DNA of 17,643 bases from positions 1 to 17,643 of the forward strand of contig JAFZXQ010000087.1 in NCBI GenBank assembly GCA_017616705.1. Reading direction: 5' to 3'. Position 1 is the stretch's first letter. Every line of letters begins with the position of its first letter. Below are positions 1 through 7,087 of this stretch, one piece after another. The position numbers were made by a program, and so were the translations under genes. This DNA comes from Clostridia bacterium (GTDB lineage: Bacteria; Bacillota; Clostridia; Christensenellales; UBA1242). The notes below the pieces were generated by a model that was given only the letters and a program-made list of their open reading frames with translations, was not told the DNA's origin and did no database searches.

Positions 1-567
1 AATGCAAAGAAAACATCAATGAGGGTTGTTTTGTTCGTTTTTGGGCTAGTTATTCCTATTTTGATTAGCGTTTTTGCACTTTTATTTAATAAAAATGGTG
101 AACCTATGACAATTGACATAACTGTTTTAAAAATTCTTTTTTATTTTGTTTTAGGGGTTTTAATTAGTTTAACGCAAATTGTTCCGGGGTTAAGCGCAAC
201 TGCACTTTTAATTGCGGTTAATGAATATTCATTTATTTTAAGTTGTTTGCATTTTAGCGCAATACAAAACAATCCTAAAATTTTGGTTTTATTTTTAGCG
301 CTTTTTGCTGGCTTTGTTTTAGGGCTAATTTTGTTTTCAAAAATTATTGATAAATTGTTAAGAGAGAAAAAACAAACTGCCTTTTTTATGATTTCTGGGT
401 TAAGTCTTTCGTCAATAATTAGTATGGCTATTAGCCCGGAAGTTGTTGGCGAGGTTAGAAATTTAAATAGTGAGAGTTTGATTATTCAACTTACCATAAG
501 CGTAGTCTTGTTAGCCGTTGGGGTTATGGTTAGTTCTTTCATTTTAAAAAAGAAGAAACAAAATTGA
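1..567 (+). CDS. DUF368 family membrane protein, C-terminal part (5' end outside window)
   Basis: This is the second half of a DUF368 polytopic membrane protein. Family members (PopT) were shown to recycle undecaprenyl phosphate across the cytoplasmic membrane. The visible part holds the second conserved VPGLSA-type turn (family consensus PGxSG), followed by hydrophobic helices and the LILFSKII segment typical of the family's C-terminal repeat. The frame is open to base 1 with no stop, and 189 codons is short against the usual 270-300 residues, so the ATG at 19 is probably internal and the real start lies upstream. The gene ends at TGA 565-567, directly in a terminator. Family assignment is fairly secure from the motif and topology; the lipid-carrier role is inferred from the family. 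Confidence 0.82.
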   Translation, partial: NAKKTSMRVVLFVFGLVIPILISVFALLFNKNGEPMTIDITVLKILFYFVLGVLISLTQIVPGLSATALLIAVNEYSFILSCLHFSAIQNNPKILVLFLALFAGFVLGLILFSKIIDKLLREKKQTAFFMISGLSLSSIISMAISPEVVGEVRNLNSESLIIQLTISVVLLAVGVMVSSFILKKKKQN

Positions 568-596
568 TGCAAAAAACAAAAATTGCGTCTTTTTTG
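566..596 (+). terminator. Rho-independent terminator after the DUF368 gene
   Basis: A 7-bp stem (566-572 with 583-589, one G-T pair) closes an A-rich 10-base loop and is followed by a run of six T at 590-595. It starts inside the stop codon of the upstream gene and separates it from the next promoter. Confidence 0.7.
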
Positions 597-625
597 TTGT
601 TAAAAATATAAATATTAGTTATAAT
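597..625 (+). promoter_or_regulatory. Sigma-A-like promoter for the CvpA-like gene
   Basis: TTGTTA at 597-602, a 17-bp spacer, and a perfect TATAAT at 620-625. The start codon at 646 follows with AAGGAGA at 634-640. Confidence 0.75.
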
Positions 626-645
626 TAAACAGTAAGGAGAAAATT

Positions 646-2982
646 ATGGGAGCAAGTACACTATCTGCAATTATCGCATCAGTTGCGTTAGTTGCTATAA
701 TTATTGGATTTTTAGTTGGTTGGGTTAGAGGTTACCAACGCTCAATCTTAGCATTAATTATTACGTTAGTTTGCGCAGTTTTAGCATTCTTTATTGCGCC
801 ACTTATTAGCGAAGCAATCTTAAACATTAAGGTTAATGCAACGGTTAACGGAACGGCGGTTTCAACCCTTCAAGAATATGCTATTGAATATTTAAAATCA
901 ATAGAATATATTAGAGAAGCAATGGAATCAAGCGAAACTCTTGCTGCGCTTATTGTTGCGCTTCCTGCAATGGTTGCAAACATTCTTTTGTTTATCGTTT
1001 TATTCATTGTTTTAAAGATTGTTTTAGGTTTAATTTTATACCTTCCAATCGCTTTAACCGTTTTCTCAAAGAGAAGATTAGAAAACAAAAGCAAAATCAA
1101 ATTATTAGGTGCTGGCCTTGGAGTTTTAGGGTCGCTAGTTGTTTTGGCGGTTTTATTCGTTCCGGTTTTTGGTGCGATAAATATTGCTGCTAAAACAGTT
1201 GCTGAAAGCAGTAATGAAACCGAAGCTGAGAGCACTAGCATGACTAGGGAATATGATGTTGTTTTAGTTAACGATAGTAACGTTGTTGAAGTTAGCAGCG
1301 CTGATGACCAAATCGAAAAAATTATGAAGCAAGTTAAAACTTATACTGATGCGTTTAACAACACTTGGATTATTAAACTTTATCGTGGAATTGGTGTTGG
1401 AGCATTAAGTGAAGCAACTTTTGATAAACTTTCAACAAAAACCGTTAACGGCGAGCAAGTTAGTTTGTCTGATGAAATTGCAATCGCTTCAGAAATGGTT
1501 CCTTATGGAAGACAGATTATGAAAGTTGGCTTTAAAATTAATAACGACTTTATTGAAAATATTGATCAAATAACTAAAGTTGCTTATAAGAGCAAAGTTA
1601 TTAGCCGTGTTTTGAGCGAAAGTGCAAGTTATGCCTTTACTAAATGGGATAACGGCCAAACATTTATGGGCATAAGCAAACCAGAAATCAGCGAAAGCCC
1701 AGTTTTAAATACCCTTCTTTCAAAGGTTATTAAAACAATGAAGGTTTCAGACGTTGACACTATTAAAGAAGATGTTTCAGCAATGATTAGCACACTTAGA
1801 GTTGTTGTTAACGCAGGGCTTGTTAATGCTGTTAGAGGGGAGAATGCCGCTGATAAAACAATTAAGATTTTAGCAGATAATGATAAGAATGTTGTTGAAA
1901 ATGTTATTGTTAGTTTAACGGCAAGCAACCACTATAAAGCAATAATCCCTGAAGTTATTAATGTTGGGCTTGATGCTATTTATAAAGTTTTAAATGTTGT
2001 TCCTGCAACTGATGATACTTATTATTGGGTTTTAGCAAACAATTCAACTAACTGGTCTGACGAAGCTGAAAAGATTCAAGAAATTGTTGGAAAATTCTGT
2101 GGTGTTTACCAAAGTTATGCTGATAAAACAAGTGAAGAAGAAATAATTGATGTTATTAAGTTTAAAGATCTTGGCGACGTTATTGATTTGATGAGACATT
2201 CAAGCCTATTTGCAGATCAATCAAACAGCCTTGATGGCCCTGGCAAAAAGATTTACAGCGGAATATTAAATCATAAGATGCTTGAAAGTCTTGTTACTGA
2301 TGAGGTAAAGACAAATCTTATAAATAAATATTCTCAAACTAATGTTAACGTTAGCGATACTTTTGCTGAAGTTGATAATATGATTGCCGTTGCTAAAAAA
2401 TTAGCAGAAGTTGCCGGATCAATTAGCGAAGGTGGAATTGAAAAAGTTTCTAAAGAAAATATTACAACTATATTAAATAGCATAACTGATGAAAGCAGCG
2501 TTATCGGAACAATGGTTAGCGAAGAAAACTTAACTAACCTTGGTGTTGACGAGGATGTTATTACTGAAATTACAAAAATAACAGGCAAACTTGCTACTGC
2601 TTCAGCAGCAGATAAAGCTAATGAAGTTGAAGGTATTGCAACAGTTCTTGACCTTGCAATGCAAGCGCAACAAAATGGTGGAAATATTGTTATCGCTAAT
2701 ACCGATGACTTAGAGCCAGAAGAAGCAGCTGCTGCATTGGCTACAGCAGCCGATAATTTGGTTTCATCAATAAAAGATTCAACAATCATTTCAACAATGC
2801 TTAAAGATTCAAATTCAATTGTTAGCGACGTTTCAGTTGGTGGTCAACTTGATACTGAAACAAAAGCCGCTCTTGCTGAAAGCATTAATACTCAGATTCC
2901 TGAATCTACAGAAAATAACGGACTTAGAGCCGCTCTTGCTAGTTTATTTGGAGTTGCGTTAAGTAACACAAGTGGTGACTAA
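646..2982 (+). CDS. Large envelope protein with CvpA-like N-terminal membrane domain
   Basis: A 778-residue protein. Residues 1-180 carry four predicted membrane helices (about 5-28, 34-57, 107-132, 153-177). The first two are joined by GWVRGYQRSIL, and a basic loop SKRRLENKSK precedes helix four; this is the pattern of CvpA (colicin V production) family proteins, which are normally only about 160-200 residues. The remaining ~590 residues are soluble, rich in Val, Ala, Ser, Asn and acidic residues, and look mostly helical; they match nothing I recognise. By topology the long part should lie on one side of the membrane, probably outside. The start at 646 has AAGGAGA six bases upstream and a TATAAT promoter 20 bases away. 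The gene is a single transcription unit, ending in a strong terminator. The CvpA link is from pattern, not search; the function is unknown. Confidence 0.68.
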   Translation: MGASTLSAIIASVALVAIIIGFLVGWVRGYQRSILALIITLVCAVLAFFIAPLISEAILNIKVNATVNGTAVSTLQEYAIEYLKSIEYIREAMESSETLAALIVALPAMVANILLFIVLFIVLKIVLGLILYLPIALTVFSKRRLENKSKIKLLGAGLGVLGSLVVLAVLFVPVFGAINIAAKTVAESSNETEAESTSMTREYDVVLVNDSNVVEVSSADDQIEKIMKQVKTYTDAFNNTWIIKLYRGIGVGALSEATFDKLSTKTVNGEQVSLSDEIAIASEMVPYGRQIMKVGFKINNDFIENIDQITKVAYKSKVISRVLSESASYAFTKWDNGQTFMGISKPEISESPVLNTLLSKVIKTMKVSDVDTIKEDVSAMISTLRVVVNAGLVNAVRGENAADKTIKILADNDKNVVENVIVSLTASNHYKAIIPEVINVGLDAIYKVLNVVPATDDTYYWVLANNSTNWSDEAEKIQEIVGKFCGVYQSYADKTSEEEIIDVIKFKDLGDVIDLMRHSSLFADQSNSLDGPGKKIYSGILNHKMLESLVTDEVKTNLINKYSQTNVNVSDTFAEVDNMIAVAKKLAEVAGSISEGGIEKVSKENITTILNSITDESSVIGTMVSEENLTNLGVDEDVITEITKITGKLATASAADKANEVEGIATVLDLAMQAQQNGGNIVIANTDDLEPEEAAAALATAADNLVSSIKDSTIISTMLKDSNSIVSDVSVGGQLDTETKAALAESINTQIPESTENNGLRAALASLFGVALSNTSGD

Positions 2983-2991
2983 GCTTAATAT

Positions 2992-3021
2992 AAAAAAACC
3001 CAGCGTTATGCTGGGTTTTTT
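2992..3021 (+). terminator. Rho-independent terminator after the CvpA-like gene
   Basis: CCCAGC (2999-3004), loop GTTAT, GCTGGG (3010-3015), flanked by A7 upstream and T6 downstream, so the stem extends by A-T pairs. Strong, and probably functional in both directions. Confidence 0.92.
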
Positions 3022-3053
3022 ATTTGTTGTGAAACTAAAATAAGGGGCGTGAA

Positions 3054-3126
3054 ACAACTTTTAACACTTGTTTGAAAATGTGTTAATAAATATGTTAAAA
3101 AGGTGGCAGGAGGTGTTAAAAGTTGT
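3054..3126 (+). repeat. Perfect 14-bp inverted repeat upstream of the orphan gene
   Basis: ACAACTTTTAACAC at 3054-3067 is the exact reverse complement of GTGTTAAAAGTTGT at 3113-3126, separated by 45 bases. The pair lies between a terminator and the promoter at 3211, outside any gene. It could be a distal operator or the stem of a structured RNA; no promoter for such an RNA is evident. Confidence 0.7.
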
Positions 3127-3130
3127 CAAC

Positions 3131-3152
3131 AAATTGTTAATAAATTGTTAAT
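3131..3152 (+). repeat. Tandem direct repeat, 11-bp unit twice
   Basis: AAATTGTTAAT occurs at 3131-3141 and again at 3142-3152 without a gap. The TGTTAA core also occurs at 3081, 3093 and 3114, and reversed at 3061-3066, giving six copies in about 90 bp. A binding-site array is possible; low-complexity AT-rich drift is the alternative. Confidence 0.6.
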
Positions 3153-3210
3153 AACTAGGCAAAAACGGGGCAAAAAGCCTGAAAAAATGGCAATTTTGGT
3201 AGTTTTAGTA

Positions 3211-3239
3211 TTGACAAAGGTGTTAGTAAGTTTTAAAAT
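3211..3239 (+). promoter_or_regulatory. Near-consensus promoter of the orphan gene
   Basis: Perfect TTGACA at 3211-3216, 17-bp spacer, TAAAAT at 3234-3239. Transcription should begin near 3246, only about three bases before the ATG at 3249. Confidence 0.8.
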
Positions 3240-3248
3240 AAAGTCAAG

Positions 3249-3854
3249 ATGATTAAGTTTTATAAACAATGTTCTAATTATTATGATTGCCTAAATTTAA
3301 GGCTTGAACTTGAATGTCTTTACCCTGAAATTTCAATGGGTGGCGATTTAGTTTATTACAAAACTAAAGACGCTGATTTTAACAAGATTAACAATTGCTC
3401 TTATAACTTTGCTGAAGGAATAAGAAGAACAAATCAACTTATTATGAGAAAACATGGCAAAAGGGGATTAGAAGAACTTGAAAAACAAGTTGAAAGATAT
3501 GATAAGGTAAATACAACATATACGCTTTGTCAAGATGACCTTATTGGGTTTATGGCTTTCGCAACCGATGTTGATTTTTATAGATATCAAAAGGTTATAA
3601 ACAAGAGCATTGATTGCCTTTATAGCGACGCTTATGCTAACCTAACTTCATGCAAAATTCAAACGCCTGGAAGAATTGATAATTACCAAGCAAGGCTTAA
3701 AGAAATTAAATCAATTGATAGTGTTTGGAGATTTTTACTCAAAAGAGCAAAACAATATAAGCGAACTAGCGGTGAGAAAAATGTTAAGGTTAGCGCAACA
3801 AACAAACTTCTTAGCAATGATAGTTTAGAAAGTGATGATGAAATGGAAAAATAG
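3249..3854 (+). CDS. Hypothetical protein, possibly translated from a leaderless mRNA
   Basis: A 201-residue soluble protein with no signal peptide or membrane helix, and no family I recognise. It has several cysteines in the N-terminal quarter and at scattered later positions without a clear zinc-binding spacing, a Lys/Arg/Glu-rich stretch near residues 58-86 likely to be helical (RRTNQL, KRGLEELEKQVERYDK), a basic segment RFLLKRAKQYKR, and an acidic tail ending SDDEMEK. No start codon exists further upstream: an in-frame TAA lies at 3234-3236. There is no Shine-Dalgarno before ATG 3249, and the promoter places the mRNA start about three bases before it. The next in-frame Met (3336) also lacks a ribosome site. 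Codon use resembles its neighbours, so I take it as a real gene of unknown function. Confidence 0.72.
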   Translation: MIKFYKQCSNYYDCLNLRLELECLYPEISMGGDLVYYKTKDADFNKINNCSYNFAEGIRRTNQLIMRKHGKRGLEELEKQVERYDKVNTTYTLCQDDLIGFMAFATDVDFYRYQKVINKSIDCLYSDAYANLTSCKIQTPGRIDNYQARLKEIKSIDSVWRFLLKRAKQYKRTSGEKNVKVSATNKLLSNDSLESDDEMEK

Positions 3855-3871
3855 AGCGTGAGCTCTTTTTT
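3853..3871 (+). terminator. Short terminator overlapping the orphan gene's stop codon
   Basis: AGAGC (3853-3857), GTGA tetraloop, GCTCT (3862-3866), then a T run to 3871. Only 5 bp of stem, but the GNRA-type loop and T run are typical. The stem begins inside the TAG stop. Confidence 0.6.
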
Positions 3872-3881
3872 CTTTGATTTG

Positions 3882-3910
3882 TTTACATATTTAAAATTAT
3901 ATGTTAAAAT
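3882..3910 (+). promoter_or_regulatory. Promoter of ileS (extended -10)
   Basis: TTTACA at 3882-3887, 17-bp spacer, TAAAAT at 3905-3910 preceded by TG at 3902-3903 (extended -10). The predicted start near 3917 leaves about 26 bases of leader, enough for the AGGAG at 3932-3936 but not for a T-box. Confidence 0.8.
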
Positions 3911-3942
3911 AATTAGAACTTTATATTATTTAGGAGACGAAT

Positions 3943-6900
3943 ATGTATAATAAAGTTGACCCAAAGTTAGATTTTCTTTCAAATGAGAAAGAAGTTTTAG
4001 AGTTTTGGAAAAAGAATAAAATTTTTGAGCAAACGCTTGATAAAAATAGGGGCAAACAGACCTTTTCTTTTTATGAAGGCCCACCAACAGCAAACGGAAT
4101 GCCTCATATTGGCCACCCTTTAACAAGGGCAATGAAAGATGTTATCCCAAGATTTAAAACCATGCAAGGCTATTTTGTTCCAAGAAAAGCAGGGTGGGAT
4201 ACTCATGGGCTTCCTGTTGAAGTTGAAGTTGAAAAACAAAAGGGATTTAACGGCAAGCAAGACATTGAAAAATATGGCGTTGATAAATTTATTGTTGACT
4301 GCAAAAATAGCGTTTGGAAATATAAACAAATTTGGGAAGAAATGACCGAGCGCTTTGGTTATTTCATTGATATGGACAACCCATATATCACTTATGACAA
4401 CAACTATATTGAAAGCGTTTTCTGGGCACTTAAAGAAATGCATAAAAAGGGCTTAATTTATAAGGGTCATAGGATTGTTCCTTATTGCCCTCGTTGCGGA
4501 ACGGCGCTATCAAAAAGCGAAGTTGAACAAGAAGGCGCTTATAAAACATTAAGAGAAAAGAGCGTTTTTGTTAAGATGAAAAGCCTTAGCGAAGAAAACA
4601 CTTATTTCTTGGTTTGGACAACAACACCTTGGACGCTTCCATCAAATATTGCGCTTTGCATGAACCCAAATGAGATTTATGCTAAGTTTAAAGCAGAAGA
4701 TGGTAATAATTATATTATGCTAAAAGCGCTTATTCCAACGCTTTTTGAAGAGGGAAGTTACCAAATCGTTAGAGAAAATAAGGGCGCATATTATGAGCAT
4801 CAAAATTATGAGCCATTATTTAGTTTTGCTAAAAGCAAAGTTAAAAATGGATATTTTGTTACCGTTGATGAATATGTAACAACTGAAGACGGAACAGGAA
4901 TTGTTCATATTGCCCCCGCGTTTGGTGAAGATGACTACCAAGTTGGCAAAAAATATGATTTAACAATGCTTCAACTTATTGATGAAGCAGGAAAGTTTAG
5001 AGATGCAACAAGCGAACTTAACGGAATTGGCGCAAAACAAGCCGACCCAATTATTATTGAAATGCTTGAAAAGAGTGGTGGGTTGTTTAAAGTTATGATG
5101 TTTGAACATAACTACCCTCATTGTTGGCGTTGTCACACTCCACTTCTTTATTATGCTCAAAGCGCATGGTTTGTTAAAACAACTGCTAAAAAAGATGAGC
5201 TTGTTGCTAATAATGAAACGATTAACTGGATTCCTGAAACAATTAAATCAGGAAGAATGGGGAATTTCTTAAAGAATAATATTGACTGGGGAATTTCAAG
5301 AACTCGTTATTGGGGAACTCCGCTTCCTTTCTGGACCTGCGATTGCGGACATATTGAAGTTATTGGCTCGGTCAAAGAACTTAAAGAGAAAACAGGCGCA
5401 AAAGGCGAGATTGACCTTCATAAGCCAACGCTTGACAAGCTAACAATGGTTTGCCCACATTGCGGAAAAACAATGCATAGAACAAGCGAAGTTTTGGATT
5501 GTTGGTTTGATAGCGGAAGTATGCCTTTTGCAGAACTTCATTATCCATTTGAAAATAAAGAGCTTTTTGAAAAGACTTTCCCTGCTGACTTTATTTGCGA
5601 GGGTATTGACCAAACAAGAGGTTGGTTCTATTCTCTTTTAGCAGTCAGCACACTTGTTTTCGGAAAGAGCCCTTATAAAAATTGTATTGCTCTTGGGCTT
5701 GTTAATGATAAACAGGGCCGAAAAATGAGCAAGAGCCTTCATAACGGCGTTGACCCATTTACAATTTTAAATAATGAAGGGGCCGATGCGTTAAGGTGGT
5801 ATTTCTATAACAATGCTAACCCTGGCGTTAGTCTTAACTTTAATGAAGAAGCGCTTATTGAGCTTCAAAGAAAGTTTATGGGAACGCTTTGGAATAGTTA
5901 TGCTTTCTATATTCTTTACGCTGAAATTGACAAGTTTGACCCAACAAAATATGACCTTGCTAATTGCAAGTTAACACTATTAGATAAATGGCTTTTAAGC
6001 GAATATAACGAGTTAGTTAATTTTGTTACTGACAGGCTTAATCATTTTGATATGCTTTCTTCAAGCAGAAGAATAACAGATTTTGCTAGCAACCTTTCTA
6101 ACTGGTATATCAGAAGAAGCCGTGAAAGATTCTGGGCAAGTGGGGAAGGCGAAGATAAAATAGCAGCCTTTAAAACGCTTTATACTGTTTTATCTGGGCT
6201 TGTTAAACTAATTGCGCCATTTGTTCCTTTTATTAGCGAAAAGATTTATCAAAATCTAACGAGAAGCGTTGAGAAAAATGCTCCAATTTCTGTTCACCTT
6301 TGCGATTATCCGGTTGCGGATAAAAAATTGATTGATTCAAAACTTAACGTTGAAATGGACGAAGTTTTGATGGTTTCAAGCCTTGGGCGAAGCGTTAGAA
6401 ATGCAAGTTTAATTAAACAACGTCAGCCTCTAAGTGAATGTAAACTTTGTTTTGCTAATAAGGCAACAATAAGAAGCGAACTCATTGACTTAATCAAGGG
6501 CGAACTTAATGTTAACAAAGTTTCAATCATAACTGACCCAAGTGAATTTGTTAGCTTTACTGTTAAGCCAAACCTTCCTGTTTTAGGACCAAAATATGGA
6601 AAACTTATTGGCGAAATTAGGAATGCGCTTATGGCCGAAAGCCAAGAAAAAATCGTTAAAACGGTTAGCGCAGGCGAAGCATTTAAGTTAAAAGTTGGCG
6701 GCGAGGTTATAGAATTAAATAAAGAAGATTTGTTTATTGAAATTCATAACAAAGAAGGATTTTCAAGCGAGTCAAATGGCCAAGTTACTGTTATTCTTGA
6801 TACAACTTTAACAGATGAGCTTATTAATATGGGCGCAGTTAGAGAGATTGTTTCAAAGATTCAAAACCTTAGAAAAGAAAGCGGATTTGACGTTACTGAC

Positions 6901-7074
6901 CATATTAAACTTGGCTTTATTGGAAGCGAAAAAGTTTTAAAAGTTGTAAGCGATAACAAAGCAGGAATTGAAAAAGAAACGCTTTCAAAAATTACTACTA
7001 ATGAAAACTATACTTTTAAAACTGAAGCAAATATTTTTGATGAAACATTAAAAATTAGTATTGAAAAAATTTAA
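3943..7074 (+). CDS. ileS: Isoleucyl-tRNA synthetase, long IleS2-type
   Basis: Charges tRNA-Ile with isoleucine in the cytoplasm (class I synthetase, ATP-dependent). At 1043 residues it matches the long IleS2 branch rather than the ~930-residue IleS1. HIGH is at residues 55-58 within GPPTANGMPHIGH, and KMSKS at 594-598. The editing domain shows WTTTPWTLPSN and GTGIVHIAPAFGEDD. Cysteine pairs lie at 182/185, 394/397, 466/468 and 504/507, consistent with zinc knuckles inserted in the catalytic and CP regions. The anticodon-binding domain and the IleS2 C-terminal extension follow residue ~640. The start at 3943 has AGGAG six bases upstream. The next gene starts 13 bases after the stop, so the two are co-transcribed. 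IleS2 enzymes as a class are commonly mupirocin-insensitive; whether this one is cannot be read from sequence. Confidence 0.97.
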   Translation: MYNKVDPKLDFLSNEKEVLEFWKKNKIFEQTLDKNRGKQTFSFYEGPPTANGMPHIGHPLTRAMKDVIPRFKTMQGYFVPRKAGWDTHGLPVEVEVEKQKGFNGKQDIEKYGVDKFIVDCKNSVWKYKQIWEEMTERFGYFIDMDNPYITYDNNYIESVFWALKEMHKKGLIYKGHRIVPYCPRCGTALSKSEVEQEGAYKTLREKSVFVKMKSLSEENTYFLVWTTTPWTLPSNIALCMNPNEIYAKFKAEDGNNYIMLKALIPTLFEEGSYQIVRENKGAYYEHQNYEPLFSFAKSKVKNGYFVTVDEYVTTEDGTGIVHIAPAFGEDDYQVGKKYDLTMLQLIDEAGKFRDATSELNGIGAKQADPIIIEMLEKSGGLFKVMMFEHNYPHCWRCHTPLLYYAQSAWFVKTTAKKDELVANNETINWIPETIKSGRMGNFLKNNIDWGISRTRYWGTPLPFWTCDCGHIEVIGSVKELKEKTGAKGEIDLHKPTLDKLTMVCPHCGKTMHRTSEVLDCWFDSGSMPFAELHYPFENKELFEKTFPADFICEGIDQTRGWFYSLLAVSTLVFGKSPYKNCIALGLVNDKQGRKMSKSLHNGVDPFTILNNEGADALRWYFYNNANPGVSLNFNEEALIELQRKFMGTLWNSYAFYILYAEIDKFDPTKYDLANCKLTLLDKWLLSEYNELVNFVTDRLNHFDMLSSSRRITDFASNLSNWYIRRSRERFWASGEGEDKIAAFKTLYTVLSGLVKLIAPFVPFISEKIYQNLTRSVEKNAPISVHLCDYPVADKKLIDSKLNVEMDEVLMVSSLGRSVRNASLIKQRQPLSECKLCFANKATIRSELIDLIKGELNVNKVSIITDPSEFVSFTVKPNLPVLGPKYGKLIGEIRNALMAESQEKIVKTVSAGEAFKLKVGGEVIELNKEDLFIEIHNKEGFSSESNGQVTVILDTTLTDELINMGAVREIVSKIQNLRKESGFDVTDHIKLGFIGSEKVLKVVSDNKAGIEKETLSKITTNENYTFKTEANIFDETLKISIEKI

Positions 7075-7075
7075 A

Positions 7076-7083
7076 AGAAGGGG
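7076..7083 (+). promoter_or_regulatory. Ribosome binding site that fixes the MetRS-like start at 7088
   Basis: AGAAGGGG lies just upstream of ATG 7088. The alternative in-frame TTG at 7061 is inside ileS and has no such site, so translation is taken to begin at 7088. Confidence 0.75.
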
Positions 7084-7087
7084 AATT

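Noticed and set aside
2334..2789. Minus-strand open frame of 151 codons opposite the CvpA-like gene
   Set aside because: Low-complexity Ser/Val/Ala translation mirroring the plus-strand codons, no ribosome site, no promoter; similar antisense frames at 870-1241, 1629-1928, 4120-4443 and 12190-12513 were dismissed for the same reason.
3113..3151. Twelve-codon GTG frame after AGGTGG in the repeat region
   Set aside because: Too short to support, no promoter in front of it, and its bases are explained by the repeats.
3022..3210. Replication origin or iteron cluster
   Set aside because: No DnaA box (TTATCCACA) and no rep, dnaA or dnaN gene nearby; the TGTTAA words are too short and simple.
7061..7087. 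Upstream TTG start for the MetRS-like gene
   Set aside because: It lies within ileS, has no ribosome site, and adds nine Lys/Arg-rich residues outside the conserved region; ATG 7088 has AGAAGGGG.
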